This document shows, in pieces, positions 46,138-55,200 of a stretch of DNA of 55,902 nt. The stretch is from positions 1-55,902 of the forward strand of contig CAJOKE010000006.1 in NCBI GenBank assembly GCA_905235225.1, written 5' to 3'. The DNA comes from Paludibacteraceae bacterium. GTDB taxonomy: Bacteria > Bacteroidota > Bacteroidia > Bacteroidales > Paludibacteraceae. Under the pieces are notes generated by a model that searched no databases, was not told the origin of the DNA, and worked only from the letters and a program-made list of their open reading frames with translations. A program made the translations under genes and the position numbers. Within the stretch, counting starts at the first letter, position 1. The number at the start of each line of letters is the position of its first letter.

Positions 46138-47142
46138 ATGAAAAAAGTCCTTGGTTTAGGCAATGCATTGACGGATGTACTCATCCAAGTGTCGGAAGAC
46201 GACCTGAGAGAATTAGGTCTTCCGAAAGGTAGCATGAACTTGATTTCGATGGAGCAAAACGAGCAAATCCAGTTACGATTTGCGAGTTTTCGGAAAAAAC
46301 TGGTTGCAGGCGGCAGTGCCAGCAACGCGATTACGACAATCACGCAACTCGGTGGCAAGGCAGCGTTCATCGGTAAAATCGGCAATGACGAGATTGGTGA
46401 TTTTTATCGTGAAGACCTTGTGAAGAATGGTGTCAAGCCATTGTTGCTGACATCTCAGGAGAAGATGTCAGGTTGCTGCATCGTTCTAATCACCCCCGAT
46501 GGCGAACGTACATTCGCGACCTACCTTGGAGCAGCAGCGGACATGAAGCCGGAAGACATAAGCAAGGAAGCCTTTGTGGGATATGATATATTCCACCTCG
46601 AAGGGTATCTACTTCAAGACCATCAACTTATCGAGAAAGCGATGCGCCTTGCCAAGGAAGCGGGTTGTACGGTATCGTTGGACATGGCAAGTTACAATGT
46701 TGTCACCGAAAATCATGATTTTCTACAAGACCTTATAAAAAAATACGTTGACATTGTCTTCGCGAATGAAGACGAATCGTCGGCGTACACCAATCTCAAT
46801 GCGGAGGAATCGGTAGCCGAGATAGCCAAGCAGTGCGATATAGCCATTGTAAAAGTCGGCAAACGCGGCAGTTATGTCCAGCAGGGTGACACGGTTTACC
46901 ATATAGGTGCGATTACGACATCGTGTACCGACTCGACGGGTGCGGGTGACCTCTATGCGGGCGGTTTCCTACATGCTTTGAGTGACGGTTTTGACATCAG
47001 GCGATGCGGCGAGATTGGAACAGTTGCAGCGGGACGTGTTGTTGAGATTATCGGCACGAAACTAAACGAAGAGACCTGGGATGAGATTCGCCGCCTGTGT
47101 GCGATGTATCGCGGATTCATGCTCCGCTATTCACCGAATTAG
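46138..47142 (+). CDS. PfkB-family sugar/nucleoside kinase (adenosine kinase-like)
   Basis: The 334-residue protein has the ribokinase fold: VLGLGNALTDVLIQV at the start, GGSASNAITTITQLGGKAAFIGKIGNDEIG, and the catalytic block TDSTGAGDLYAGGFLHAL with the base Asp. It is nearest to the adenosine kinase-like group common in Bacteroidota. The substrate could be another nucleoside or sugar. The ATG at 46138 fits the promoter; an in-frame TTG upstream is unneeded. Confidence 0.85.
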   Translation: MKKVLGLGNALTDVLIQVSEDDLRELGLPKGSMNLISMEQNEQIQLRFASFRKKLVAGGSASNAITTITQLGGKAAFIGKIGNDEIGDFYREDLVKNGVKPLLLTSQEKMSGCCIVLITPDGERTFATYLGAAADMKPEDISKEAFVGYDIFHLEGYLLQDHQLIEKAMRLAKEAGCTVSLDMASYNVVTENHDFLQDLIKKYVDIVFANEDESSAYTNLNAEESVAEIAKQCDIAIVKVGKRGSYVQQGDTVYHIGAITTSCTDSTGAGDLYAGGFLHALSDGFDIRRCGEIGTVAAGRVVEIIGTKLNEETWDEIRRLCAMYRGFMLRYSPN

Positions 47143-47193
47143 CCGCACGTACAACCATACCAAAGACAGACATATACCTTAAATATATTATAT

Positions 47194-47910
47194 ATGAAAA
47201 TATTATATATTCTTTACCAGTATCTGATTGCATATCCTCTATTATGGATATGGACGATGTTCGTTGCAACCGTCACGATAATGTTTTCGCACTGGAACAA
47301 GGCGAAATGGCTCAACAGTTTCATTTCCTTCTGGGCGCGTACGTTCCTGTGGGCGTTCTTTCTGCCGGTAAGCGTGAGCGGAATGGAAAATATCAAGAAG
47401 GGTCAATCATATATTTTCATAGCCAACCATCAATCCATGTATGACATATGGGTTATATATGGTTGGCTCCCGGTTATTTTCCGATGGCTAATGAAGCAGG
47501 AATTGCGCAAAATCCCCTTTGTCGGCACCGCCTGCAAGATGCTTGGTCATGTTTATATCAAGCGCGGTTCTGCCAGTGCAGCGCGTGAGAGTCTGATGGA
47601 AGTTGAACAGACTTTGCAGGATGGCATATGCACGGTTATTTTCCCTGAGGGGACCCGTTCCTTAACCGGTGAAGTCGGTCCATTCAAGCGCGGTGCATTC
47701 CGTATAGCGTTGGATTTGAACCTGCCGATTATCCCCGTTTCGTTGTCCGGGTGCTATGAGGTTCTGAAAAAGGGTGCGCCCTATGTAACGCGCCATCCGA
47801 TCCATATGCACATCGGGAAACCTATCATGCCGGAGCAGTTTGACAAAGAAAATCCACAGAATACCATAGACATGATTCGGGATGAGGTTATAAAAAATAT
47901 CCGAAAATAG
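47194..47910 (+). CDS. 1-acyl-glycerol-3-phosphate acyltransferase (PlsC family)
   Basis: The 238-residue membrane protein has one or two N-terminal hydrophobic helices, then the acyltransferase motif NHQSMYD (HX4D) and FPEGTRSLTG. It adds the second acyl chain in phosphatidic acid synthesis, or acylates a related lysolipid. It follows the PfkB-type gene by 51 bp and probably shares its promoter. Confidence 0.88.
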   Translation: MKILYILYQYLIAYPLLWIWTMFVATVTIMFSHWNKAKWLNSFISFWARTFLWAFFLPVSVSGMENIKKGQSYIFIANHQSMYDIWVIYGWLPVIFRWLMKQELRKIPFVGTACKMLGHVYIKRGSASAARESLMEVEQTLQDGICTVIFPEGTRSLTGEVGPFKRGAFRIALDLNLPIIPVSLSGCYEVLKKGAPYVTRHPIHMHIGKPIMPEQFDKENPQNTIDMIRDEVIKNIRK

Positions 47911-47961
47911 TAATAAAATAAGCAATTTTTGATAAAAAAGCAATAATTCTGCCTCAAAAAG

Positions 47962-47992
47962 TTGCATATACAAAATATTTGTAGTACTTTTG
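47962..47992 (+). promoter_or_regulatory. Promoter of tRNA-Cys
   Basis: TTG at 47962-47964 and TACTTTTG at 47985-47992, 20 bp apart; the tRNA begins 52 bp downstream. Confidence 0.55.
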
Positions 47993-48044
47993 CAGCCGCA
48001 TTTGGAAAAATCGGTGTTCTGATATATTCCAGATGACGCAAGTT

Positions 48045-48118
48045 GGTCGGTTGCCCGAGTGGTTAGGGACCGGTCTGCAAAACCGGGGACAGCGGTTCGA
48101 ATCTGCTACCGACCTCCA
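48045..48118 (+). tRNA. tRNA-Cys (GCA)
   Basis: The plus-strand gene has acceptor stem GGTCGGT / ACCGACC (48045-48114), discriminator T, an encoded CCA at 48116-48118, D-loop GAGTGGTTAGGG, anticodon stem CCGGT with loop CTGCAAA giving GCA, and TΨC loop GTTCGAATC. A terminator follows at once. Confidence 0.95.
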
Positions 48119-48123
48119 AAAAT

Positions 48124-48159
48124 CCGTTATTCGTATCAAATCGAGTGACGGCTTTTTTT
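48124..48159 (+). terminator. tRNA-Cys terminator
   Basis: A 10-bp stem with some G-T pairs (CCGTTATTCG / CGAGTGACGG), an 8-nt loop and a T tail. Confidence 0.7.
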
Positions 48160-48193
48160 ATTGTGAGAAATGAGAGAGAGTAAGAAAAGAGAA

Positions 48194-48239
48194 TTGTGAC
48201 GTACTGAATGCGAACGAGATGCGAACGTAATGCGAACGG
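48194..48239 (+). repeat. Family B 11-nt periodic repeat, copy 3
   Basis: The leader ATTGTGACGTACTGAAT is followed by units starting GCGAACG at 48211, 48222 and 48233. It is identical in design to copies at 1684 and 29219; only the pairs of bases between units are swapped. It lies after the tRNA-Cys terminator and upstream of the sufB promoter. Confidence 0.85.
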
Positions 48240-48286
48240 GAAGAGGAGTAAAGATTTTACAAAAATCCATCGAGTTTCGGGTTAAA

Positions 48287-48318
48287 TTTGCATATATGCC
48301 AAAAAAGCAGTACCTTTG
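48287..48318 (+). promoter_or_regulatory. Promoter of sufB
   Basis: TTTG at 48287-48290 and TACCTTTG at 48311-48318, 20 bp apart. The ~75-nt leader contains the tandem repeat. Confidence 0.6.
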
Positions 48319-48341
48319 CGGGCTGATTTGAACGCAAATAG

Positions 48342-48427
48342 GGAAAGGTATAATCCAAGAATAACGCATATACGGAAAGGTATAATCCAAGAATAACGCA
48401 TATGGAAGATATAATCCAAGATATTAC
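48342..48427 (+). repeat. 32-bp tandem repeat spanning the sufB start
   Basis: The unit GGAAAGGTATAATCCAAGAA plus TAACGCATATAC (32 bp) occurs at 48342 and 48374 without change. A third, diverged unit begins at 48404 with GGAAGATATAATCCAAGATA and is the start of the sufB coding region, so the ATG at 48402 lies on the junction of units two and three. Confidence 0.8.
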
Positions 48428-49835
48428 TTCACAAGAGTACAAGTACGGTTTTACGACCGCAGTAGAAACAGATGTAATCGGTCGCGGTTTGAATGAAGAT
48501 GTGATCCGGCTAATATCCGCGAAGAAGTGTGAGCCGGAATGGTTACTTGAATTTCGTTTGAAGGCGTACCGGAAGTGGCAGACGATGGCAGTTCCGAAGT
48601 GGGCGCATTTAGAAATTCCCGAGATAGATTTCCAGTCTATTTCATATTATGCCGCTCCGAAATCCAAGCCCGGCGACAGCGCGAGCGAGATAGACCCGGA
48701 GATCATGAAGACGTTTGACAAACTGGGCATACCGTTAGAGGAGCGAGCCGCTTTGGCAGGGAATATGGCAGTGGATGCGGTGATGGACTCTGTTTCGGTG
48801 AAGACGACATTCCGCGAAACGCTTGCCGAAAAAGGGATAATCTTCTGTTCTATTTCGGAAGCGGTGAAAACGTATCCGGAATTAGTCAAGAAGTATCTTG
48901 GTTCGGTCGTGCCGTATAGCGATAATTTCTATGCGGCACTCAATTCGGCGGTATTCTCGGATGGTTCGTTTGTGTATATCCCCAAAGGTGTTCGTTGTCC
49001 GATGGAGTTGTCCACCTACTTCCGGATCAATGCGGGTAACACGGGTCAATTCGAGCGCACGCTACTGATAGCAGATGAGGGAGCGTACCTCAGTTATTTA
49101 GAGGGTTGTACTGCACCGATGCGTGATGAGAACCAGTTACATGCCGCCATAGTGGAAATCATAGTTCACGATGATGCGGAAGTCAAATATTCGACCGTAC
49201 AGAACTGGTATCCGGGAGACAAGGAAGGGAAGGGCGGCATATACAATTTCGTCACCAAGCGCGGTATCACGCATAAGAATGCGCGTCTGAGTTGGACGCA
49301 GGTAGAGACAGGTTCCGCCATCACGTGGAAATATCCGAGTTGTATATTGAAGGGAGACAACTCGTCTGCGGAGTTTTATTCTGTAGCCGTCACGAACAAC
49401 TACCAGCAAGCGGATACGGGTACGAAGATGATTCACCTTGGCAATAACACTCGGTCTCGGATTATCAGCAAAGGCATATCGGCAGGTCATTCGCAGAACT
49501 CATACCGTGGTTTGGTCAAAGTTGTATCCAATGCGGAAGGTGTGCGCAACTACAGCCAATGCGATTCGCTGCTATTGGGCGATAAATGCGGTGCGCATAC
49601 ATTCCCGGACATGCAGATAGCGAATCCGAGTGCGACGATAGAACATGAAGCCACGACGTCAAAGATATCAGAGGAGCAACTGTTTTACTGCCGTCAGCGC
49701 GGTATCAGTACGGAAGATGCGGTGGGTCTGATAGTCAACGGTTATGCGAAAGAGGTGATGGACAAACTGCCGATGGAGTTTGCCGTTGAAGCCCAGAAGC
49801 TATTACAGGTATCATTAGAGGGGACAGTAGGATAG
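48402..49835 (+). CDS. sufB: Fe-S cluster scaffold subunit SufB
   Basis: The 477-residue protein has SufB length and blocks: [93 protein letters not shown]. SufB is the main scaffold of the SufBC2D complex, which builds Fe-S clusters. sufC, sufD and sufS do not follow; the next gene is dacB, one base after the stop. They may lie elsewhere. The N-terminal codons MEDIIQDI are encoded by the third unit of the tandem repeat. Confidence 0.93.
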   Translation: MEDIIQDITSQEYKYGFTTAVETDVIGRGLNEDVIRLISAKKCEPEWLLEFRLKAYRKWQTMAVPKWAHLEIPEIDFQSISYYAAPKSKPGDSASEIDPEIMKTFDKLGIPLEERAALAGNMAVDAVMDSVSVKTTFRETLAEKGIIFCSISEAVKTYPELVKKYLGSVVPYSDNFYAALNSAVFSDGSFVYIPKGVRCPMELSTYFRINAGNTGQFERTLLIADEGAYLSYLEGCTAPMRDENQLHAAIVEIIVHDDAEVKYSTVQNWYPGDKEGKGGIYNFVTKRGITHKNARLSWTQVETGSAITWKYPSCILKGDNSSAEFYSVAVTNNYQQADTGTKMIHLGNNTRSRIISKGISAGHSQNSYRGLVKVVSNAEGVRNYSQCDSLLLGDKCGAHTFPDMQIANPSATIEHEATTSKISEEQLFYCRQRGISTEDAVGLIVNGYAKEVMDKLPMEFAVEAQKLLQVSLEGTVG

Positions 49836-49836
49836 T

Positions 49837-51222
49837 ATGAACATTTTAGGCACCATATTATTAGCCATCACGCTATTGACGGAGAATCCTGTTTGCGAAC
49901 AGGCGAATATATCCGTATTGATCAAAGATTCGGAAACGGGTGAAGTAATAGACCAGCACCGTTCGGAGAATGTCGTTCCGCCGGCGAGTGTCATGAAACT
50001 GCTGACGACCGGCGCGGCGTTGGAGATGTTAGGTCCGTCATTCCGTTTCACGACGACATTGGAATACACGGGTAGTATCGAGAACGGGGTATTGAACGGA
50101 AACCTGTATATCCGGGGCGGCTGCGATCCGTCGTTGGGGAACCTCAAAGGGACGCAGGCTTTCATTTTCAAGTGGATCAAAGCCATTAAAGCGGCAGGTA
50201 TCCGCTCGATCAACGGAGCAGTCATCGCGGATATGAGTCTGTTGGACGGCGATGCCGCCAATCCGAACTGGCTGTGGGAGGACTGCGGAAACTACTATGC
50301 GCCGGGAATCTTTGCGCTCAACTATATGAGCAATACGCTGAACATTGTATTACGGAGCGGTGCGGTCGGTTCGGTGGCAGAAGTGATTCGCACAGAGCCG
50401 AACTACCCGGGACTGAAGACCATCAACCACATCCGCTGTACGGAAATAACCTACGACGGTGCGTATGTGCATGGTCTGCCCTATTCGCAGGAGCGGTATC
50501 TGACAGGTAGTGTCCCGAGCAACCGCGGTCAATTCGGTGTGCGTAGTGACATGCCGAATCCGGGCTGGCTTCTTGCGATTCACCTCACGAAGTTTCTCGG
50601 CGAGGCGGGTGTATCGGTAGCGCAGCCAGCTTCCTACATGTCGGAACGCGGATTGGATATCGGTGTGCGTCAGGTTATCTATGAACACAAATCCGATTCG
50701 CTGGGGGCACTGATAGCGGAAACGAACATATATAGCAACAACCTATATGCAGAGTCCATATTCCGCTATATGGGTCTCAACTACGGCAAGCCTGGTACCA
50801 TCCACAATTCGTGCGAAGTGGTGCGTGAGTTCTGGCGTCTGCGGGGCGTCAGCACCAAGGGTGCGCTCATCAAAGACGGTTGCGGTCTGGCACCCCAAGA
50901 CGCTGTGAGTGCCGAAACATTAGTCCAACTGCTGCAATATATGAACCGGAGCAAGAACCGCGAAATATGGATACAGTCCCTGCCGGTCAGCGGCGGACAA
51001 GGTACATTAAGTTCGCTGTGCCGCGGAACGGTTCTTGAGGGTCGCATTCACGCGAAATCAGGCACGATTGCGGGAACGAAGAACTTTGCGGGGTATATTG
51101 ATTTGCCGAACGGCAGGCAATGGACTTTCGCCATATTGGTGAACAGTGCGCAAGGTAAAGCCAAAAACGTGCAATACATCATTCAGCAATATCTACTTGA
51201 TGTTTATAAGTCACACCAATAG
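49837..51222 (+). CDS. dacB: D-alanyl-D-alanine carboxypeptidase/endopeptidase (PBP4, S13)
   Basis: The 461-residue protein has a hydrophobic N-terminus and the S13 active site: SVMK (51-54), SNN in IYSNNLYAES and KSG in HAKSGTIAGT. The inserted domains between SxxK and SNN give it normal PBP4 length. It trims or cuts peptide cross-links in the periplasm. It overlaps birA by 23 bp. Confidence 0.92.
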   Translation: MNILGTILLAITLLTENPVCEQANISVLIKDSETGEVIDQHRSENVVPPASVMKLLTTGAALEMLGPSFRFTTTLEYTGSIENGVLNGNLYIRGGCDPSLGNLKGTQAFIFKWIKAIKAAGIRSINGAVIADMSLLDGDAANPNWLWEDCGNYYAPGIFALNYMSNTLNIVLRSGAVGSVAEVIRTEPNYPGLKTINHIRCTEITYDGAYVHGLPYSQERYLTGSVPSNRGQFGVRSDMPNPGWLLAIHLTKFLGEAGVSVAQPASYMSERGLDIGVRQVIYEHKSDSLGALIAETNIYSNNLYAESIFRYMGLNYGKPGTIHNSCEVVREFWRLRGVSTKGALIKDGCGLAPQDAVSAETLVQLLQYMNRSKNREIWIQSLPVSGGQGTLSSLCRGTVLEGRIHAKSGTIAGTKNFAGYIDLPNGRQWTFAILVNSAQGKAKNVQYIIQQYLLDVYKSHQ

Positions 51223-51940
51223 CACCAACGATTATCTCAAACAGCACCCCGACTGCGACAGGGTTTGGACGACGTGGCAAAGTGCCGGTCGCGGACAAGC
51301 CGGCAACTCATGGGAGAGCGAGCCGGGGAAAAACGTGCTGATGTCCGTTCGCCTGAAACAGCCGGCGGTTCCTTTACAGCAAGCATTCAGACTGCAGATG
51401 GCGGTCAGTCTGGCAGTCCGTGATGTAGTTGCGCGGCTGCTGCCCGACAAGCAAGTCACTGTCAAATGGCCCAACGATATTTACGTAGGTAAGGGAAAGA
51501 TATGCGGTATTTTGATTGAAAGCAGCGTTGCAGCCGGACAAATAAGCGAAGCCATCATCGGAATCGGACTGAATATCAACCAAACGACCTGGCAGAGTCC
51601 CGCGCCCAATCCTGTATCCGTCAAGCAATTGAGCGGCAACGAGTATGCGCTGCCGCCGATTTATGAGGCACTATGCGACAGCATCAGCGAGAAGCTACTT
51701 CTGTTGGGGCAACCGGCACGACTAAAAGAGCAATACCTTGCAGTCCTGTACCGCTTTGGGGAGAAAGCGTTATATGCTCGCCGCGAAGTGAGTTTAACGC
51801 CGTCCCGGATTTTAGTCGGCGAGACTCCCGATGCGTTTGAGGCAACGATTACCGATGTGACCGACCAAGGCGAATTGGTCTTGGAATCCGATAATGAAAG
51901 AATGCCTTTCCACTTCAAACAAATACAATTTGTGATATGA
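51200..51940 (+). CDS. birA: Biotin--[acetyl-CoA-carboxylase] ligase
   Basis: The 246-residue protein has the biotin ligase core: TNSTNDYL, the biotinyl-AMP loop GRGQAGNSWES, VKWPNDIYVGKGKICGILIE, and GIGLNINQT. A small C-terminal SH3-like domain follows. There is no N-terminal DNA-binding domain, so it is a pure enzyme. I prefer the ATG at 51200 over one at 51146, which would lie deep inside dacB. Confidence 0.92.
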   Translation: MFISHTNSTNDYLKQHPDCDRVWTTWQSAGRGQAGNSWESEPGKNVLMSVRLKQPAVPLQQAFRLQMAVSLAVRDVVARLLPDKQVTVKWPNDIYVGKGKICGILIESSVAAGQISEAIIGIGLNINQTTWQSPAPNPVSVKQLSGNEYALPPIYEALCDSISEKLLLLGQPARLKEQYLAVLYRFGEKALYARREVSLTPSRILVGETPDAFEATITDVTDQGELVLESDNERMPFHFKQIQFVI

Positions 51941-53379
51941 AACAGCAATTTCCGATAATAACGCTTTTAGTGTTAGCGTTGTATAGTTGCAGTCCCCAAA
52001 ACACGCCGGAGCCGAATCAGGAGCCGGAGCCAACCCCGCAAGACACCGCGACAAGTGCAGATCCTTCGACTCATCGCGACATAGCGTATCTATTTGATTT
52101 GAAAGCCGTTCCGCAAATCACGCTTACGCTGACCGAGTCGGATTGGAATACGTACCTGTCCAATTATGACAAATGGGAAGATAACAGTCTGTATGTTCCG
52201 GCAGCCTTTGAGTTTACGAAGGAAGGCACCACGTACAAGCGCGACAGTGTGGGTCTTCGTCCCCGCGGGAATACTACCCGCCGCCGTCCGGAGTCATCAT
52301 CGGGTGAGATGCACCGGAACGGTGCGCCGTTCCACCGCGCACATTTCGGCATACGGTTCACCGAATACACCACGGGAGAGCGATTCTTTGGAATGGACCG
52401 TATCATTCTTAAATGGAACAGTACGGACCCGTCTTATGTGCGCGAGGCGTTCTGCTATGACCTGTTTCACCGGTTTGGCGTATGGTCTGCGCCCTATGCT
52501 TCCTTCTGCCGTCTGACGATATATATCAAGGGCGACAGCAAGCCGGTATATATGGGTGTTTACACGATGATAGAGAACCCCCGGAAGGGGTGGCTTGACG
52601 CGAACTACCACGCCGGCAACATCCCGGACAAGGACGGTAATCTATGGAAAGCGGGTTACGGAGCCGACCTGAGTTCGGCAGACCGCAGCAAGATGGGATT
52701 GCAGGACGATTACGGGAAGCGATACCCGTACAACCTGAAAAGCAACAAATCCAATCTGTCGTTTGCCCAGACGGAACTATGCGGATTCATAAGCGGTATG
52801 ACGCCGCTCAAATCGGGCAGTGCCGAATTACAAGCATGGCTGGAGCAGCATATGGATGTGGATCTGTTTCTGCGGGCATACGCAGTCAATGTGATGGTCG
52901 GCATGTGGGATGACTACTGGAAGAACATGAACAACTACTACTTCTATTTCGACAGCAACCACCGCTTTTACTTTATCCCGTTTGATTACGACAATGCCCT
53001 CGGGTCTGCGCAGGAGGCATTCGGCAATCCAGGTACGGATAACATGCTCAGTTGGGGCAGTCTGAACGGTGACCGTATCCTAATGCGCAAAGTGATGTCC
53101 ATCAGTGCATTCAAAGAACAATACAAGTCATACATCAAACAACTTGCCGCCTCACCGGACTTGATGGAACCGGCAGCCGCGTCCGCACGGATTGCAGAGT
53201 TGCAGGCACTTATCCGCGATTATGTAGCAAATGACACGGGAGAGGACAACAACCTACAAGACCGTCCTGCGCCTTGGAGTTCGTGTCCGTACTACCGCTT
53301 GCTGACCGGCGGTGCAGGTGACGGCAAATCGGCTGAGTCGAATTTCTTCAAAACGAAAGCCACAGCCATTAACTGGTAG
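51937..53379 (+). CDS. CotH-family protein kinase-like lipoprotein
   Basis: The 480-residue protein has a lipobox near LALYSCS, a proline/glutamate linker (PEPNQEPEPTPQD), then the CotH domain from about 60: ITLTLTESDWNTYLSNY, VGLRPRGNTTRRRP, GMDRIILKWNSTDPSYVREAF, YMGVYTMIENP, and FIPFDYDNALG. CotH members are atypical kinases that act outside the cytoplasm. Start and birA stop overlap as ATGA. Targets are unknown. Confidence 0.88.
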   Translation: MKQQFPIITLLVLALYSCSPQNTPEPNQEPEPTPQDTATSADPSTHRDIAYLFDLKAVPQITLTLTESDWNTYLSNYDKWEDNSLYVPAAFEFTKEGTTYKRDSVGLRPRGNTTRRRPESSSGEMHRNGAPFHRAHFGIRFTEYTTGERFFGMDRIILKWNSTDPSYVREAFCYDLFHRFGVWSAPYASFCRLTIYIKGDSKPVYMGVYTMIENPRKGWLDANYHAGNIPDKDGNLWKAGYGADLSSADRSKMGLQDDYGKRYPYNLKSNKSNLSFAQTELCGFISGMTPLKSGSAELQAWLEQHMDVDLFLRAYAVNVMVGMWDDYWKNMNNYYFYFDSNHRFYFIPFDYDNALGSAQEAFGNPGTDNMLSWGSLNGDRILMRKVMSISAFKEQYKSYIKQLAASPDLMEPAAASARIAELQALIRDYVANDTGEDNNLQDRPAPWSSCPYYRLLTGGAGDGKSAESNFFKTKATAINW

Positions 53380-53415
53380 CAAAGCCACGGCGGGCAGCGA
53401 AAGACGCAATTATCA

Positions 53416-55032
53416 ATGAACAAAAGGGGAATAGCTATATTATTCATGATTACAGCCCTGTGCATGGGATGCGGTTCGCATGTGCCGGAAGATGATATTA
53501 AGGCGGTACAGCAGACCTTGGCGGAAGCGGATTCGCTGCGGGGGATGGGGATTATCATGGGTATGCCGTTCCGCGACACGAAAGATAGTTGCAGCGTGGA
53601 GAACCCTGACCGTTGCAGCGTGGAGAACAAGGACAGTCTCCGTCTGGCGGAAGCGGTGGCGGTGTTGTATCCGTGGCGGCGGGTGTATGCGGACGAGTAT
53701 GCCAAAGCCAATTATTACTACGGGCGTTTGCTGCGTGCCAAAGACCATTACCCCGAAGCCATGCAATGCTTCATCCATGCCATCCATTCCCGTTCGCGAG
53801 ATTATCATATACTCGGAAGAGTGTATAGTAATATAGGCGATATTTATCGTGATATTGAAGATTATCCAACAGCTTTTTCCATATATCAAAAAACTTCGCA
53901 TTTATTTTTAAGGGGAGGAGATACAATAGGACATTGCTATGCCTTAACCAATATGGCTTGGCAAAAAATAGCGATGTTAAATCGGGATTTAAGCCTGCCA
54001 TATCTATTTGATACGATAGAAAATCAAAATCAGGCGCGCGCGTTATTGGACTCTGTTGCCGTCTTATGCAGAGACAAATCAGTGGATATATATCGTTTGG
54101 AAACTACAGCAACGCTATATTATTATATGCAGCAATATGATTCTGCCCGATGTATCATTGATAGTTTATGTGGAATAGGTGATAGTATGCTATATGTAAA
54201 GAGTCTGAAGGCGCGTATTTTTGCCAAATGTCAAAATGATTCAGCCTATCATTATGCAAAGCATATTTTATCGATGTCAAATGACCTGGCATATCAAACA
54301 AGTATGTTGTATATTTTATCACATGATACTATCCATTATAATACCAGTGAAATTATCCAATTAGCATCCAAACGATATGATATACAAAAAACATTAGAAG
54401 TAGAGCGAGGAAATAAAACCAAGGCTACGGACATGTTTACATACCAATCTCTTCAAGATTCCAAACAGCATCGGTTTTTCACATGGGTGGCGATTATTGG
54501 ATGTTTTCTTACAATAGTTATAGTTTGTTATATATTAAGACGAAATAAACAGCAAAACTTACTGGTGTATATCAATAGAAAAATACGTAATAAAAAGCAA
54601 GAATATAACAATTTAAAGTATCTTCACAATAATTTGCATGAATCAACAGCTTTATTGCAGCAAGAGTTAGTTCACCAATTAGAAGAAAGAAGTGAGATGC
54701 TTTGTTCTCTGTCCACTGAACAATTCATTGCTACTTTAAATTGGAGAAATTATGAAGCTATGTGTAGATATGTAGATATTCAACTATATGGGTTTGTTAG
54801 TGAACTACGACATCGTTTTCCATCATTGTCTGAACAAAATATTCGTTTATGTGTACTATTATTTATTAATATACCGAAACAAGGTATTGCGGAATTATTA
54901 TTTTGTTCTCCAAATAGTATTGGTAAAATGAAAGAACGAATCTCAAAAAAGATAGGAACTCAAAGTTCAAATTTGCATGATTTTTTATGGGGAATGATGT
55001 TAAAACGACATGTGGATAAGATTTTAGGATAA
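53416..55032 (+). CDS. TPR-repeat membrane lipoprotein with C-terminal HTH
   Basis: The 538-residue protein has a lipobox (ALCMGC, Cys19), TPR-like helices at about 90-300, one transmembrane helix at about 353-375 (FFTWVAIIGCFLTIVIVCYIL), a coiled coil, and a C-terminal helix-turn-helix-like end (LSEQNIRLCVLLFINIPKQGIAELLFCSPNSIGKMKERISKKIG). This is a common Bacteroidota design: periplasmic TPR sensor, cytoplasmic DNA-binding tail. The first ~390 bp are GC-rich, and from about 53800 the gene is distinctly AT-rich, a mosaic sign. GTTGCAGCGTGGAGAAC occurs twice, 27 bp apart, in the first part, giving the repeated CSVEN. Confidence 0.8.
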   Translation: MNKRGIAILFMITALCMGCGSHVPEDDIKAVQQTLAEADSLRGMGIIMGMPFRDTKDSCSVENPDRCSVENKDSLRLAEAVAVLYPWRRVYADEYAKANYYYGRLLRAKDHYPEAMQCFIHAIHSRSRDYHILGRVYSNIGDIYRDIEDYPTAFSIYQKTSHLFLRGGDTIGHCYALTNMAWQKIAMLNRDLSLPYLFDTIENQNQARALLDSVAVLCRDKSVDIYRLETTATLYYYMQQYDSARCIIDSLCGIGDSMLYVKSLKARIFAKCQNDSAYHYAKHILSMSNDLAYQTSMLYILSHDTIHYNTSEIIQLASKRYDIQKTLEVERGNKTKATDMFTYQSLQDSKQHRFFTWVAIIGCFLTIVIVCYILRRNKQQNLLVYINRKIRNKKQEYNNLKYLHNNLHESTALLQQELVHQLEERSEMLCSLSTEQFIATLNWRNYEAMCRYVDIQLYGFVSELRHRFPSLSEQNIRLCVLLFINIPKQGIAELLFCSPNSIGKMKERISKKIGTQSSNLHDFLWGMMLKRHVDKILG

Positions 55033-55103
55033 AATGTCAAAGGTTGAAAAATGTAAATTGCTGAATATCAATAATTTGCTATTTTCAATTGTCAAAGTAT
55101 AAA

Positions 55104-55134
55104 TTTGTAGGATTCTAAAAAAGCAGTAATTTTG
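55104..55134 (+). promoter_or_regulatory. Promoter of the small secreted protein gene
   Basis: TTTG at 55104-55107 and TAATTTTG at 55127-55134, 19 bp apart; the ATG is 66 bp downstream. Confidence 0.6.
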
Positions 55135-55200
55135 CAGGCGGAAACGAAACACGTTTTCGGCTATGGATAGTTGTATTGCAAAACACAAATTTATAGATGT

